A DNA stretch of 64,000 bases from Caulobacter rhizosphaerae (GCF_010977555.1 NZ_CP048815.1:5014501-5078500), one strand, 5' to 3'; shown: positions 33,632 through 43,431, counted from the stretch's first letter. Numbers and translations are program-made. The notes: a model not told the origin generated them from the letters alone.

Positions 33632-34267
33632 TCAGCCGCGCGCGACGATCAGTCCCGCGGCGGTGATCAGCAAGACCCCGACCACGACCGCAAACCCCTT
33701 GCGGAACCCCGGTTCGGTCATCCGCGAGGCCAGCGCCGCCCCGCCCAGGCCGTAGCTGCTCATGCTGATCAGGTCCATGCCGATGGTGGCGGCGGCGAAC
33801 ATCAAAAGTTGCGGCGCGAGCGGCCGCTGGACGTCGATGAACGGCGGCAGCACCGCGGTGAAGAACAGCAGGATCTTGGGATTGGCGATCTGCACGGTAA
33901 AGCCGTCGCGGAACGCCGAGCGGCCCATGCGGAACGACCGGTGGGGCTCGCCCTCACCGCCGAGGTCCTTCAGGGCCGACCCGATCGACTTCAGCCCCAG
34001 CCAGACCAGATAGGCCGCCCCGGCCAGGGCCAGCAGGTGGAAGGCCTTGGGGAAGGCGATGATCAGCGCGCCCAGTCCCAGGGCCGAGCAGCCGAACCAG
34101 ACCAGGGTGGCGGTGTTCATGCCGACCACGCCCAGCAAGGCCGCGCCCTTGCCCTTCTGCATGCCGGTGGCGATGGCGAACAGGTTGGCCGGCCCTGGGG
34201 TGATGGCCATGACGAACATCGTCACCAGGAAGGCGCTGTAGCGGGCGGGATCAACGGGCAGGGTCAT
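33632..34267 (-). CDS. LysE-family exporter
   Basis: 211 residues with about six membrane helices. The opening segment FLVTMFVMAITPGPANLFAIATGMQKG contains the conserved TPGP motif of the LysE/RhtB family, exporters of amino acids or homoserine-like compounds. GFTVQIANPKILLFF is also a family mark. The specific substrate is unknown. It begins near the MAPEG gene, 46 bases after its stop. Confidence 0.9.
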   Translation of the reverse strand: MTLPVDPARYSAFLVTMFVMAITPGPANLFAIATGMQKGKGAALLGVVGMNTATLVWFGCSALGLGALIIAFPKAFHLLALAGAAYLVWLGLKSIGSALKDLGGEGEPHRSFRMGRSAFRDGFTVQIANPKILLFFTAVLPPFIDVQRPLAPQLLMFAAATIGMDLISMSSYGLGGAALASRMTEPGFRKGFAVVVGVLLITAAGLIVARG

Positions 34268-34313
34268 GGCCGGCCCCTCATAGCCAAGCCTCGCCCGCCC
34301 GGCCAGCGGGCGG

Positions 34314-34718
34314 CTAGGCCCCGAGCGTGACGAGCATCCAGATGACGCGCCCCAAGGCGCCGAACAGCAGGACCGCGGTCGCCAGGGCCTGGATGATGAA
34401 CCCGACCTCGCGCTTGCCCGGGTCGGCCACATAGCCCAGGGCGTAGACGATGCGCCCGATGATCCAGATTCCGCCGAGGATCACGGCGACCAGGTCGCTC
34501 CAGTAGATCGCGAACAGCCACAGCGACGGCAGGAACAGCGGCAGCCATTCCAGGGTGTTGGCCTGCACGCGGATGTGGCGTTCGAGAACCGGATCGCCGG
34601 TCATGGTCGGCGCCTGGATGCCGCACTTGCGCCGGGCCCGGCCGATGCGGGCGGCCATCCAGACATAGACCAGCAAAGCGGCGATCGTGACGATCGCGAC
34701 CCAGGAATGCGGTTGCAT
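34314..34718 (-). CDS. MAPEG-family membrane protein
   Basis: 134 residues, four hydrophobic helices. The family pattern RVQANTLEWLPLFLPSLWL (Arg/Asn and Glu typical for the glutathione site in the second helix) and AIYWSDLVAVILGGIWIIGRIVYALGY. MAPEG members include glutathione transferases and peroxidases; most bacterial ones are unassigned. The start at 34,718 is used, with GGAGAAG upstream. Confidence 0.87.
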   Translation of the reverse strand: MQPHSWVAIVTIAALLVYVWMAARIGRARRKCGIQAPTMTGDPVLERHIRVQANTLEWLPLFLPSLWLFAIYWSDLVAVILGGIWIIGRIVYALGYVADPGKREVGFIIQALATAVLLFGALGRVIWMLVTLGA

Positions 34719-34884
34719 GTGCGCTTCTCCCCCCGGCTCACGTGAAGCGGAGCCTTCGTTCGACGGACTACACCCCAGTTCGCGTCGGTTTGCACCCTAA
34801 ACGGGCGCCCGGCGATCCCCGGGGAACCGCCCCACGCGGCGCGCGCTCTTCTGTCAGACGACCCCCATGCGGAGATCCTGAGCC

Positions 34885-35085
34885 ATGCGTGTCGACTCCA
34901 CGGCGATCCGGCGAATCGACTACGAGCCCGAGCACGGCAAGCTGTTCGTCACCTTCATCGACGGCGACGAATACGTCTATGTCGGGGTGCCGCCCCGGGT
35001 GACCGAGGCCTTCGAACGGGCCCCGTCGAAGGGCCGGTTCTTCCAGCGGATGATCCGCGACCGGTATCCCTACAATCGGGTCTGA
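34885..35085 (+). CDS. KTSC-domain small protein
   Basis: 66 residues spanning a whole KTSC domain: RVDSTAIRRIDYEP, then FIDGDEYVYVGVPPRVTEAFERAPSKGRFFQRMIRDRYPYNRV. KTSC domains occur alone or joined to lysyl-tRNA synthetase and RNA-processing domains; the role is unclear. It stands alone between divergent and downstream genes. Confidence 0.85.
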   Translation: MRVDSTAIRRIDYEPEHGKLFVTFIDGDEYVYVGVPPRVTEAFERAPSKGRFFQRMIRDRYPYNRV

Positions 35086-35148
35086 CGCCCTTTCCTCAGG
35101 CGCATTGCAACGCTAGATCGTGGCCCCTGAGCGGACGGGGGCGACGAC

Positions 35149-36483
35149 ATGGTGCGAGCGAGGATCGCCTTGGTGCTGGGCTTGGCCCTGGGCTCGGTCT
35201 TGGGCTTGGGCGCGGCCCCGCTCGCCGCCCAAGCTGCGCCGCGCGTCGGCTACAAGGTCGAAGGAACCTGTGACGGCTGGCCTCGGCTGCCGATCGACAC
35301 CGCGGCGGGGATGTGCGCCGGCCTGGTGCTCGGCCCGGTCCCCGGGGCCTTCGCCGACCGCCAGCTGCGCCTGCCCCGCACCCTGGTCCAGCTGGACGGG
35401 CAGACCTGGCTGGTCGCCGACCTCGCCGACTGGACCCGCCCGCGCGGCGTGATCTGGAAGCTGACCGCCGCGCCCGGCCAGACCGTGCAACTGCAGCCCC
35501 TGCTGACCGGCCTGTCGCTGCCGCACGGCCTGGCGATCGGTCCCGACGGCCTGGCCTATGTCGGCGAGATGAGCCGGATCTTCCGCTTCGACCCGCGCGC
35601 GCCCGACCCGGCCGCCACGGTCCAGGACGTGATCACCGGCCTGCCGGACAACAAGCTGCACGACAACCGCCACCCGCTGTCGCAGTTCGTGTTCGCCGCC
35701 GACGGCGCCCTGCTGGTCAATGTCGGCGCGCCGTCGGACCAGTGCCTGGACGCCAACGGCGCGCGGGTCGGGACCGACCGTTGCGACCAGTCGGAAGGCC
35801 AGGAGGCCACGGCCGGGATCCGCCGCTACGCCCGCCTCGCCCCGGGCCGCTGGGAGCCGACGTTCACGATGCTGGCGCGCGGCCTGCGCAACTCGGTGGC
35901 CCTGGCGGTGCATCCGTCGGGAACGGTGCTGCAGGCCGAGAACAGCTACGACTTCGACGACCGCTGGAGTCCGTTCGAGGAGGTCAACCGCATCGAGGCG
36001 GGCCGGCACTACGGCTGGCCCTATTGCCAGGACTTGACCACGCCGACGCCCGGCTGGGCCGGAGCCATGGACTGCGCCTCGGCCGCCCACACCCCGCCCG
36101 CCGCCCTGCTGCCGCCCCACGTCGCCCCACTGGCCATGACCTGGTACCAAGCCGCGATGTTCCCCGGTCTCAAGGGCAAGCTGCTGATGAGCTGGCATGG
36201 CTATCGCTCGACCGGCGGCCGCCTAGTCGCCTTCGCGGTCGACGCCCAGGGCGTTCCGTTGACGCGGTCCAAGGCGACCTATCCGACCTATCCCAGCGGC
36301 TCGCGGCCGTTCGGCGCCGGCCCCGCCGCCCAGGCCCAGGTGCTGACGCCGGGTTGGGGCCGGGCCGAGGGCGTGCGGCCGCAGGGGACGCCCGTCGGGA
36401 TCACCGTCGCCGCCGACGGCGCCATCTGGGTCGCCGACGACAAGAACGCCAGCATCATCCGCTTCGCCGTCGACAGGCCCTGA
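35149..36483 (+). CDS. PQQ-type sugar dehydrogenase, exported
   Basis: 444 residues with a signal peptide (about 1-29, ending PLAAQA) and a six-bladed propeller of glucose/sorbosone dehydrogenase type: GLSLPHGLAIGPDGLAYVGE, NKLHDNRHPLSQFVFAADGALLVNVG, LRNSVALAVHPSG, VNRIEAGRHYGWPYC, WHGYRSTGGRLVAF. The HxxxxH-like and Arg positions for PQQ and Ca2+ were not individually verified. No PQQ synthesis genes are in the window. Confidence 0.83.
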   Translation: MVRARIALVLGLALGSVLGLGAAPLAAQAAPRVGYKVEGTCDGWPRLPIDTAAGMCAGLVLGPVPGAFADRQLRLPRTLVQLDGQTWLVADLADWTRPRGVIWKLTAAPGQTVQLQPLLTGLSLPHGLAIGPDGLAYVGEMSRIFRFDPRAPDPAATVQDVITGLPDNKLHDNRHPLSQFVFAADGALLVNVGAPSDQCLDANGARVGTDRCDQSEGQEATAGIRRYARLAPGRWEPTFTMLARGLRNSVALAVHPSGTVLQAENSYDFDDRWSPFEEVNRIEAGRHYGWPYCQDLTTPTPGWAGAMDCASAAHTPPAALLPPHVAPLAMTWYQAAMFPGLKGKLLMSWHGYRSTGGRLVAFAVDAQGVPLTRSKATYPTYPSGSRPFGAGPAAQAQVLTPGWGRAEGVRPQGTPVGITVAADGAIWVADDKNASIIRFAVDRP

Positions 36484-36544
36484 GGCCGCCCCAGAGGAAC
36501 GCCCCCCTGAGGAACGGCTGCCCGGTCCGCCGCGTTCGGCCCGC

Positions 36545-37495
36545 ATGGCCGCGACGGGAACCCACAACAGCTCGACCACCGTGGTCTACGCGGCCCTGGC
36601 CGGCAACCTGGCCATCGCCGCCACCAAGTTCGTCGCCTTCGCCCTGACCGGCTCGTCGGCCATGCTGACCGAGGCCATCCATTCCAGCGTCGACACCGGC
36701 AACCAGGGCCTGCTGCTGCTGGGCCTGGCGCGCGCCCGCAAGCCGCCCAGCGAAACCCACCCGTTCGGCTACGGCATGGAGGTCTATTTCTGGGCCTTCG
36801 TGGTGGCCCTGCTGATCTTCGCCCTGGGCGGGGCCTTCTCGATCTATGAGGGCGTGCTGAAGATCGCCCGGCCCGAGCCGATCGAGCGCGCCTGGATCAA
36901 CTTCCTGGTCATCGGCCTGGCCGTGCTGTTCGAGGGCGGCTCGTTCCTTGTGGCCTGGAAGGAGTTCAAGGTCGTCCGCAAGGGCACGCCGTTCTTCCGC
37001 GCCATCCGCCGCAGCAAGGACCCGTCGATCTTCGCCGTCCTGCTGGAGGACGGCGCGGCCCTGGCCGGCCTGGCGATCGCGGCCCTGGGCGTGGCGGGTT
37101 CGGCGATGTTCGGGATCGCCTGGGCCGACGGCGCGGCCTCGGTGGCGATCGGCCTGCTGCTGGTGGGGGTGGCGATCTTCCTGGCCAACGAGACCCGCAG
37201 CCTGCTGACCGGCGAGTCGGCCTCGCCCCGCATCGTCGAGGCGGTGCGCGGCATGCTGGCCGCCGATCCGCGCATCGACACCGTGGCCGAGGTGCTGAGC
37301 ATGCACCTGGGCCCCAGCGAGATCCTGCTGGGCGTGACCCTGGACTTCCACGACGCCCTGACCGCCGGCGAGATCGAGGACGCCGCCGACGACTTCGCGA
37401 CGCGGATCCGGGCCATCGATCCGCGGATCACCCGGGTGTTCGTCCGCTCGGGCCGGGCCCGGGCCGCCTATGCGCGACCGTTGGACTCCCAGTAA
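36545..37495 (+). CDS. Cation diffusion facilitator
   Basis: 316 residues with about six membrane helices and the family pattern STVVYAALAGNLAIAATKFVAF, TEAIHSSVDTGNQGLLLLG with metal-site His and Asp, HPFGYGMEVYFWAF, and DGAASVAIGLLLVG. The C-terminal cytoplasmic domain (about 225-316) is of the ferredoxin-like type. Probably exports Zn, Co, Fe or Mn. It ends in a neat hairpin between convergent genes. Confidence 0.9.
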   Translation: MAATGTHNSSTTVVYAALAGNLAIAATKFVAFALTGSSAMLTEAIHSSVDTGNQGLLLLGLARARKPPSETHPFGYGMEVYFWAFVVALLIFALGGAFSIYEGVLKIARPEPIERAWINFLVIGLAVLFEGGSFLVAWKEFKVVRKGTPFFRAIRRSKDPSIFAVLLEDGAALAGLAIAALGVAGSAMFGIAWADGAASVAIGLLLVGVAIFLANETRSLLTGESASPRIVEAVRGMLAADPRIDTVAEVLSMHLGPSEILLGVTLDFHDALTAGEIEDAADDFATRIRAIDPRITRVFVRSGRARAAYARPLDSQ

Positions 37496-37501
37496 AAATC
37501 C

Positions 37502-37529
37502 GCTCATCCCGGCGAATGCCGGGATGAGC
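37502..37529. terminator. Hairpin between convergent genes
   Basis: GCTCATCCCGGC-GAAT-GCCGGGATGAGC: 12-bp perfect stem with a GAAT loop. It lies seven bases after the cation-transporter stop and five before the GNAT stop, with no T-run on either side. Likely a bidirectional terminator or one of the window's REP-type palindromes. Confidence 0.7.
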
Positions 37530-37533
37530 CGGG

Positions 37534-38079
37534 TTAGATAGAGCGCCGCGCCTTCCAGTCCGCCGCCGTCTGCCCCCACAGATGGACTGGCGTCTCCTGG
37601 AAGGGTTCGGGCAGGCGGCCGACCTCCAGGAAGCGCGAGCCGATCCGTTCAGCCACCTTGATTGAAGCGAGGTTGGCCGGGTCGATGCAGTGGACCAGCC
37701 GCGTCCAGCCCAGGTGGTCGACGGCCCAGTCCATGGTCGCGGTCGCCGCCTCCACCGCGTAGCCCTTGCCGTGGGCGCGGGGATGCAGGCTCCAGCCCAC
37801 CTCGGTCCCCGGCCAGCCCTCGGGGCGCCATGGACCGATCCGGCCGACCCACTGGCCGGTGGCCTTCTCGATCAGCGAGAACATGCCAAAGCCGTTCAGG
37901 GCCCAGGAGCCGGCCATGGTGGCCATCATCCGCCAGGCCTGGGACCGGCTCATCTGGCCGCCGATGAAGCGGGCCGCCTCGGCGTCGGCCATCAGCTCGG
38001 CCCAGCCGTCCAGGTCCTCGGCGGCCGGCGGCCGCAGGATCAGTCGTGCGGTTTCCAGGGTGGGGCCGGGTGCGATCAT
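37534..38079 (-). CDS. GNAT N-acetyltransferase (RimJ/RimL-type)
   Basis: 181 residues. The RimJ-like layout: LETARLILRPPAAEDLDGW, EVGWSLHPRAHGKGYAVEAATATMDWAVDHLG (acetyl-CoA site), CIDPANLASIKVAERIGSRFLE. Its target may be a ribosomal or other protein terminus, or a small molecule. The ATG overlaps the mtgA stop (TGATG), so the pair is translationally coupled. Confidence 0.85.
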   Translation of the reverse strand: MIAPGPTLETARLILRPPAAEDLDGWAELMADAEAARFIGGQMSRSQAWRMMATMAGSWALNGFGMFSLIEKATGQWVGRIGPWRPEGWPGTEVGWSLHPRAHGKGYAVEAATATMDWAVDHLGWTRLVHCIDPANLASIKVAERIGSRFLEVGRLPEPFQETPVHLWGQTAADWKARRSI

Positions 38080-38768
38080 CAGGGGATCTCCTGAGCCACG
38101 CAGGCCGCCAGGCCGCCCCGGCGCACCGCGCCCGAGGCCTTGCCGATTCGGCTGGAGCGCTTCTTGACGTAGCGGCCCGGATTGACCGCCTTCCATTTGA
38201 GCGGGCTGGGCAGGATCGCCGCCAGCCGCGCCGCCTGCAGCGGCGTCAGCTTGTCGGCGCCGACCTTGAAGTAGGTCCGCGACGCGGCCTCCGCGCCATA
38301 GATGCCCGGGCCGTACTCGATGGAGTTCAGATAGACCTCCATGATCCGCTTCTTGCCCCAGATCGTCTCGATCAGCACCGTGAAATAGGCCTCTAGCCCT
38401 TTACGAACATAGGAACGGCCCGGCCACAGGAAGACGTTCTTGGCGGTCTGCTGGCTGATGGTCGAGCCGCCGCGGATCTTCTTGCCCTTCTCGTTGTTCT
38501 CGTAGGCCTTCTGCAGGGCGTCCAGGTCGAAGCCATGGTGGTCGCAGAACCGGGCGTCCTCGGCGGCGATCAGCGCGCGCGGCAGGGCCGGCGAGACCTC
38601 GTCGATCGGCCGCCAGTGGTGGTTCCAGCCCCTGCCCTCGGCCAGGCGGATGACCATCAGCGGCGTGGCCGGCGGCGGCACGAAGCGATAGACGACCACC
38701 GTCAGGATCGGCCCGGCGACCAGCAGGATGAACAGGGCCACCAGGATGTTCCGCACCAGCACCTTCAC
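38079..38768 (-). CDS. mtgA: Monofunctional peptidoglycan glycosyltransferase
   Basis: 229 residues. One N-terminal membrane anchor (about 5-26), then a family GT51 domain: catalytic Glu in [56 protein letters not shown]. It polymerises lipid II into glycan strands without a transpeptidase domain, as usual for MtgA. The start is GTG 38,768; GAGGGG lies about 8 bases upstream. The GNAT gene follows with a one-base overlap. Confidence 0.93.
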   Translation of the reverse strand: MKVLVRNILVALFILLVAGPILTVVVYRFVPPPATPLMVIRLAEGRGWNHHWRPIDEVSPALPRALIAAEDARFCDHHGFDLDALQKAYENNEKGKKIRGGSTISQQTAKNVFLWPGRSYVRKGLEAYFTVLIETIWGKKRIMEVYLNSIEYGPGIYGAEAASRTYFKVGADKLTPLQAARLAAILPSPLKWKAVNPGRYVKKRSSRIGKASGAVRRGGLAACVAQEIP

Positions 38769-38870
38769 AGATCGCCCCCTCGCCTTTCCGCCGCTTGCCT
38801 TGACCTTACGGCCGGATGCTAGCCAAGCCAGTGTCGCGGGGATAGCCGCCCAGCCGTTAGCGAGGCCTTG

Positions 38871-39548
38871 ATGACCCAGTCCAGGACCGTTTCCGAAGCC
38901 GTCGCACGGCGAATGTCGGTTCGCGCCTTCAGGTCCGACCCGCCGCCCGGCGGCATGGTCCGCCAGTTGCTGGAAGCCGCCGGCCGCGCGCCGTCGGGCG
39001 GCAACCTCCAGCCCTGGGTGGTGCACGCCCTGGCCGGCGAGCCGCTGAACCAGCTCAAGGCCCTGGTCGGGGCGCGGCTGATGGACCGCGACGAGCCGGA
39101 ATACCACGTCTATCCCCCCAACCTGTGGGAGCCCCTGCGCACCCGCCGCTACCAAGTCGGCGAGGACCTCTACGCGTCGCTGGGCATCCCGCGCGAGGAC
39201 AAGCTGGGCCGCCTGCAGCAGTTCGCCAAGAACGCCGAGTTCTTCGGCGCGCCAGTCGCCCTGTTCTTCTCGGTGCATCGCGACTGCGGCCCGCCGCAAT
39301 GGTCCGACATCGGCATGTACATGCAGACCCTGATGCTGCTGGCCGTCGAGCAGGGCCTGGACACCTGCGCCCAGGAATTCTGGTCAGCCTACGGCAGGCT
39401 GGTCGCCACCTTCCTGGACCTGCCCGCCGACCACATGCTGTTCTGCGGCATGGCCCTGGGCTATCGCGACGAGACGGCGGCCGTGAACACCTGGCGATCG
39501 CGGCGAGCCCCGTTCGAGGAATGGGGGTCGATGCGGGGTTTCGAATAG
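38871..39548 (+). CDS. Nitroreductase-family protein
   Basis: 225 residues with the nitroreductase FMN-binding pattern: [54 protein letters not shown]. These FMN enzymes reduce nitro compounds, quinones or flavins with NAD(P)H; the physiological substrate is unknown. The ATG at 38,871 was chosen over a TTG one codon earlier. It is divergent from mtgA by about 100 bases. Confidence 0.87.
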   Translation: MTQSRTVSEAVARRMSVRAFRSDPPPGGMVRQLLEAAGRAPSGGNLQPWVVHALAGEPLNQLKALVGARLMDRDEPEYHVYPPNLWEPLRTRRYQVGEDLYASLGIPREDKLGRLQQFAKNAEFFGAPVALFFSVHRDCGPPQWSDIGMYMQTLMLLAVEQGLDTCAQEFWSAYGRLVATFLDLPADHMLFCGMALGYRDETAAVNTWRSRRAPFEEWGSMRGFE

Positions 39549-39565
39549 GGGCGGCGCTCGCGTCC

Positions 39566-41005
39566 CTACGGATCGCTCAGGGCGCCACCGTTACCCGCAT
39601 CGTCGCCTTTCAGCTGGAGCCAGTCGGTGAACGGCAGATGGTAGTAGAGGTCAAAGACCTCGGCCTGCAGCTTGAAAGGCAGGCTGCCGTCGCTGTTCCA
39701 CAGCATCACCACGCCGGTCTTGGTCGCCGGGTCGAACATCATGGTCGAGCGATAACCGTCGACCGCGCCGCTGTGGCCGACCAGGCGGTGGCCCTTGTAG
39801 CCGAAGCTGCGCATGCCCAGGCCATAGCCGGGATGGTCCAGCGTCCGCCCCAGGGGCGAATTGCCGTAGGGCCGATTGGTGTCGACGCGGGGCTGCTGGA
39901 TGTCGGTCAGCACCGCGGCGGGCAGCACGGCCGGGGCCTGGCCCATCTGGGCCTGCATCCATCGCGCCAGGTCGACGATGTTGGAATTGACCCCGGCCGC
40001 GGCGGGGATCCGGTAATAGGCCTCGGCCAGCGGCAAGGCGCGGCCGCCGCGCGACGGCCGGGCCCAGTGCTTGGCCGATCGCAGGCTCTCCATGCCGATG
40101 GTCGCGCTGGTCATGCCCAGCGGCAGGAACAGCCGCTGGCGGGCCTCCTCCGCGTAGGGCCGGTGGGTGGCGGTCTCCAGGACCTCACGGATCGTGTCGT
40201 AGGCGACGTTCTGATAGGTGTGGCAGGTCGCCGGCGGACATTGGGGCGGCACGACCGCCAGGCTGCCGCGAATCATACGGGGATCCCGGCCGCCTTCCAG
40301 CCAGCCGTCATAGGCGTTGCGCGGCAGGCCCGTGCGCTGAGACAGCAGTTGCTCGACCGTCAGCCTGTTCTGGGCGTCGCCGGGCAGCCGCAGGCTGGTG
40401 TTGAACTTGCCCAGCGGGTCGTACAGCGACAAAACGCCGTCCCGGGCCAGGCGGGCGCTGAGCGTGCCGGCCACGGTCTTGGACAGCGACGCCCAGCGGA
40501 AGACGGTGTCGGCGTCGACCTTCTCGCCGTCCTCCGGCGAGGTCAGGCCATAGCCTCGCACGAACGACAGGCGGCCGTCCTCGACCACGGCGATCGCCAG
40601 GCCTTCCATCGAGCGGTCGGCCATCATCGCCTGGATGCGGGCGTCCAGGGCGCGATAGTCGATGCGACCGCGCCAGTCTCCTGGCTTCAGGGGCAGCGCG
40701 AGCGGGGTCGCCGCCGGCGCGACGGCGACCGGCTCCGTCTTGGGGGCGCGGGAGCGGTGGAACGCCATCCAGCCCGCCGCCGCCAGCCCGGCCACCAGCA
40801 GGACCGCCGCGATCGTCCGCCAGCCGGGCCGGCGTCGCCGGACGAAGGTGTTGTGCCGGGTCCTGTAGAACTTGGTCAGCCGTCTAATCCGCAGAGAATC
40901 GTTGTCGCCCGACGCGGCGACGTCGGCGGCAAGCTGGCGTGACTTTGCGTCGAATCCGCGTCGCTCGCACGATGAACGCCGTGTCCTACCCCTTTGGCGC
41001 CTCAC
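39566..41005 (-). CDS. Serine hydrolase, class C beta-lactamase/PBP4-like, membrane-anchored
   Basis: Up to 479 residues. One hydrophobic anchor near 62-80 (IAAVLLVAGLAAAGWMAF) and a beta-lactamase-type domain with the S-x-x-K motif SLSK, the Y-x-N motif in HTYQNVAYD, and HSGAVDG as the third motif. This group includes D-aminopeptidases, esterases and PBPs. The 5' end is uncertain: GTG at 41,005 is the only regular start that includes the anchor, but it leaves a basic 60-residue cytoplasmic leader; no good ribosome site was found. Confidence 0.8.
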   Translation of the reverse strand: MRRQRGRTRRSSCERRGFDAKSRQLAADVAASGDNDSLRIRRLTKFYRTRHNTFVRRRRPGWRTIAAVLLVAGLAAAGWMAFHRSRAPKTEPVAVAPAATPLALPLKPGDWRGRIDYRALDARIQAMMADRSMEGLAIAVVEDGRLSFVRGYGLTSPEDGEKVDADTVFRWASLSKTVAGTLSARLARDGVLSLYDPLGKFNTSLRLPGDAQNRLTVEQLLSQRTGLPRNAYDGWLEGGRDPRMIRGSLAVVPPQCPPATCHTYQNVAYDTIREVLETATHRPYAEEARQRLFLPLGMTSATIGMESLRSAKHWARPSRGGRALPLAEAYYRIPAAAGVNSNIVDLARWMQAQMGQAPAVLPAAVLTDIQQPRVDTNRPYGNSPLGRTLDHPGYGLGMRSFGYKGHRLVGHSGAVDGYRSTMMFDPATKTGVVMLWNSDGSLPFKLQAEVFDLYYHLPFTDWLQLKGDDAGNGGALSDP

Positions 41006-41100
41006 GGCAAGGCTTCAGGCGCGGCCGCGTCACGACGCCGCGCCTATTGCCTCCGGCGTCCTGACGCTCGAAAGTGCGGCGCTCGACGAGACCCTTCCGC

Positions 41101-41685
41101 GTGACCGCCTTTCTCCGCCTCTTCCAGCCCGATCCGGGCCCGCGCCTCGAAGGACGGACGGTGTTCCTGCGCCTGCCGCGCCTGCACGACTACAAGCCGT
41201 GGGCCGAGCTGCGAGCCCGCTCGGCCGCCTTCCTCAAGCCCTGGGAGCCGACCTGGCCCGAGGACGACCTGACCCGCCCCGCCTTCCGCGCCAGGCTCAA
41301 CGCCTACGCCCGCGAGCTGGAGCTGGGGGAGGCGTTTCCGTTCTTCATGTTCCGCCGCGACGATGGGACGCTGATCGGCGGGGTCCGGTTGTTCCACATC
41401 CGCCGCGGCGTCTCGCAGACGGCGGTCATGGGCTATTGGATCGGCCAGCCCCATGCCCGCCAAGGCTATATGCAGGACGGAGTCCGGGCGGCGATCGACT
41501 TCGCGTTCGGCGAGCTGGGGCTGCACCGGCTGGAGGCCGCCTGCATGCCGGAAAACGAGCCTTCGGCGGCCGTTCTGCTGAAATCGGGCTTCCGCGAAGA
41601 GGGATATGCCCCCGCTTATCTGAAAATTAACGGCGAGTGGCGAGATCATCGTCTGTTCGGGATGGTCGCGCCCCCGGCTTGTTAG
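41101..41685 (+). CDS. GNAT acetyltransferase (RimJ-like)
   Basis: 194 residues. The family pattern VFLRLPRLHDYKPWAELRARSAAFLKPWEPTW and MGYWIGQPHARQGYMQDGVRAAIDFAFGELGLHRLEAACMPENEPSAAVLLKSGFREEGYA matches ribosomal-protein alanine N-acetyltransferases. The GTG at 41,101 is preferred (VTAFLRLFQ); another GTG at 41,074 would add nine residues and has a poor ribosome site. Likely substrate ribosomal protein S5, by family analogy only. Confidence 0.84.
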   Translation: MTAFLRLFQPDPGPRLEGRTVFLRLPRLHDYKPWAELRARSAAFLKPWEPTWPEDDLTRPAFRARLNAYARELELGEAFPFFMFRRDDGTLIGGVRLFHIRRGVSQTAVMGYWIGQPHARQGYMQDGVRAAIDFAFGELGLHRLEAACMPENEPSAAVLLKSGFREEGYAPAYLKINGEWRDHRLFGMVAPPAC

Positions 41686-41755
41686 CCGGTCTTCTCCTCG
41701 GAGAGGAATCTTAGCGCGGACCCGGACACGGCGCCTTCGGGCGTGGGATCAGGGC

Positions 41756-43423
41756 ATGTCGTTCAAGATCAGTCAGCGACGCGTATGGGACGCCACGGCC
41801 ACCCTCGAGGCCCTGGGCGCCGCCGAAGTCGCGCTGTGGCTCTGGGAGCCCGAGGCCGATCGCCTGCGCGTCAACGGGGCTTCGCGCGCCCTGGGCCTGG
41901 GGCCGCTGGCTCCCGACTGTTCCTCCGCCGCCTTCCGCGCCCTGACCCTGCCCCAGGATCGGGCCCAGGCCGAGGACATCCTCAAGGTCCGCCCGCCGGG
42001 TAGCGAGATCATCGCCCGTCTGCGCACGCGGGGCGGCGAGATCTGCATCTGGCGCGGGACCTGGCTGGAGGACGGGGTGCGCGCCGCCGGCGTGGTCGTC
42101 CCCGAGGTCAAGTTCGCCGCCTCCGAGCGCGACAGCCTGACCGGCCTGCTGGACCGCCAGAGCTTCATCGCCCGGGCCCGCGAGCGTCTGTCCAACGGCG
42201 GCGTCCATGAGCTGGTGGTCGCCGACGTCGACCGCCTGCGCCGGCTGAACGAGGCCCTGGGCCACGAGCGCGCCGACCTGGTGCTGGCCGCCCTGGGCTC
42301 GCGCCTGGCCGCCGCCTTCCCGTGCGAGGCCCTGCTGGGGCGCATCGGCGAGGACGAGTTCGCGGTGCTGTGCGACCCGGCCGGCTTCGAGCCCGCCGAG
42401 CTGCTGCGCACCGCCCTGGAGCAGCCCCTGCGGGTGGCCGGCTTCGACATCCATCCGACTCTGTCGATCGGCGCGGTCTCGGCCGAGGGCGGCGAGGACG
42501 CTCCCGAGGCGGCCGAACTGCTGCGCCGCGCCGAACTGGCCGTCGAGGCCGCCGCCGCCAATGGCCGCGGAAGCGCCGCCGCCTACGGTCGATCAATGGA
42601 GACCGACGGTCTGTCGCGCCTGGCCCTGGAGGCCGACCTGCGCGGCGCCATCGGCCGCGGCGAGATCACCCCGTTCTTCCAGCCCGTGGTGCGGCTGTCG
42701 ACCGGCGCCCTGTCCGGCTTCGAGGCCCTGGCCCGCTGGATCCACCCGCGCCGCGGCATGCTGCCGCCCGACGAGTTCCTCCCGCTGGTGGAGGAGATGG
42801 GCCTGATGAGCGAGCTGGGCGAGCACATGATGCGCACCTCGGCCCGTCAGCTGGCCAAATGGCGCGACACCCATCCGGCCGTCGGGGCCCTGACCGTCAG
42901 CGTCAACCTGTCGACGGGCGAGATCGACCGCCCGGGCCTGGTCCACGACGTACGCCAGGTGCTCAAGGAGCACGACCTGCCGCGCGGCGCCCTGAAGCTG
43001 GAAGTCACCGAAAGCGACATCATGCGCGACCCCGAGCGGGCCGCCGTGATCCTGCGGACCCTGCGCGAGGCCGGCGCCGGCCTGGCCCTGGACGACTTCG
43101 GCACCGGCTTCTCGTCGCTGTCGTACCTGACCCGCCTGCCGTTCGACACGCTGAAGATCGACCGCTATTTCGTGCGGACCATGGGCAGCAACGCCGGCTC
43201 GGCCAAGATCGTCCGCTCGGTGGTCAAGCTGGGCCAGGACCTGGACCTGGAAGTCGTCGCCGAGGGCGTCGAGAACGCCGAGATGGCCCGCGCCCTGCAA
43301 GCCCTGGGCTGCGACTACGGCCAGGGCTTCGGCTACGCGCCGGCCCTGTCGCCGCAGGAGGCCGAGGTCTATCTGAACGAAGCCTATGTCGACGGCGCCG
43401 CGCCGGTGAAGGCGCGGGGCTGA
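41756..43423 (+). CDS. pdeA: GGDEF-EAL protein with degenerate GEDEF site, PdeA-like phosphodiesterase
   Basis: 555 residues. An N-terminal PAS-like region (about 1-115), a GGDEF-type domain with the site altered to GEDEF (about 198-202), and an EAL domain with EAL at about 323-325, the loop motif LDDFGTGFSSLSYL and EVVAEGVE. In Caulobacter PdeA (CC3396) the same GEDEF domain binds GTP and stimulates c-di-GMP breakdown by the EAL domain. Length and motif agree with PdeA, so c-di-GMP hydrolysis activated by GTP is expected; this is by analogy. Confidence 0.88.
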   Translation: MSFKISQRRVWDATATLEALGAAEVALWLWEPEADRLRVNGASRALGLGPLAPDCSSAAFRALTLPQDRAQAEDILKVRPPGSEIIARLRTRGGEICIWRGTWLEDGVRAAGVVVPEVKFAASERDSLTGLLDRQSFIARARERLSNGGVHELVVADVDRLRRLNEALGHERADLVLAALGSRLAAAFPCEALLGRIGEDEFAVLCDPAGFEPAELLRTALEQPLRVAGFDIHPTLSIGAVSAEGGEDAPEAAELLRRAELAVEAAAANGRGSAAAYGRSMETDGLSRLALEADLRGAIGRGEITPFFQPVVRLSTGALSGFEALARWIHPRRGMLPPDEFLPLVEEMGLMSELGEHMMRTSARQLAKWRDTHPAVGALTVSVNLSTGEIDRPGLVHDVRQVLKEHDLPRGALKLEVTESDIMRDPERAAVILRTLREAGAGLALDDFGTGFSSLSYLTRLPFDTLKIDRYFVRTMGSNAGSAKIVRSVVKLGQDLDLEVVAEGVENAEMARALQALGCDYGQGFGYAPALSPQEAEVYLNEAYVDGAAPVKARG

Positions 43424-43431
43424 CGATCAGA

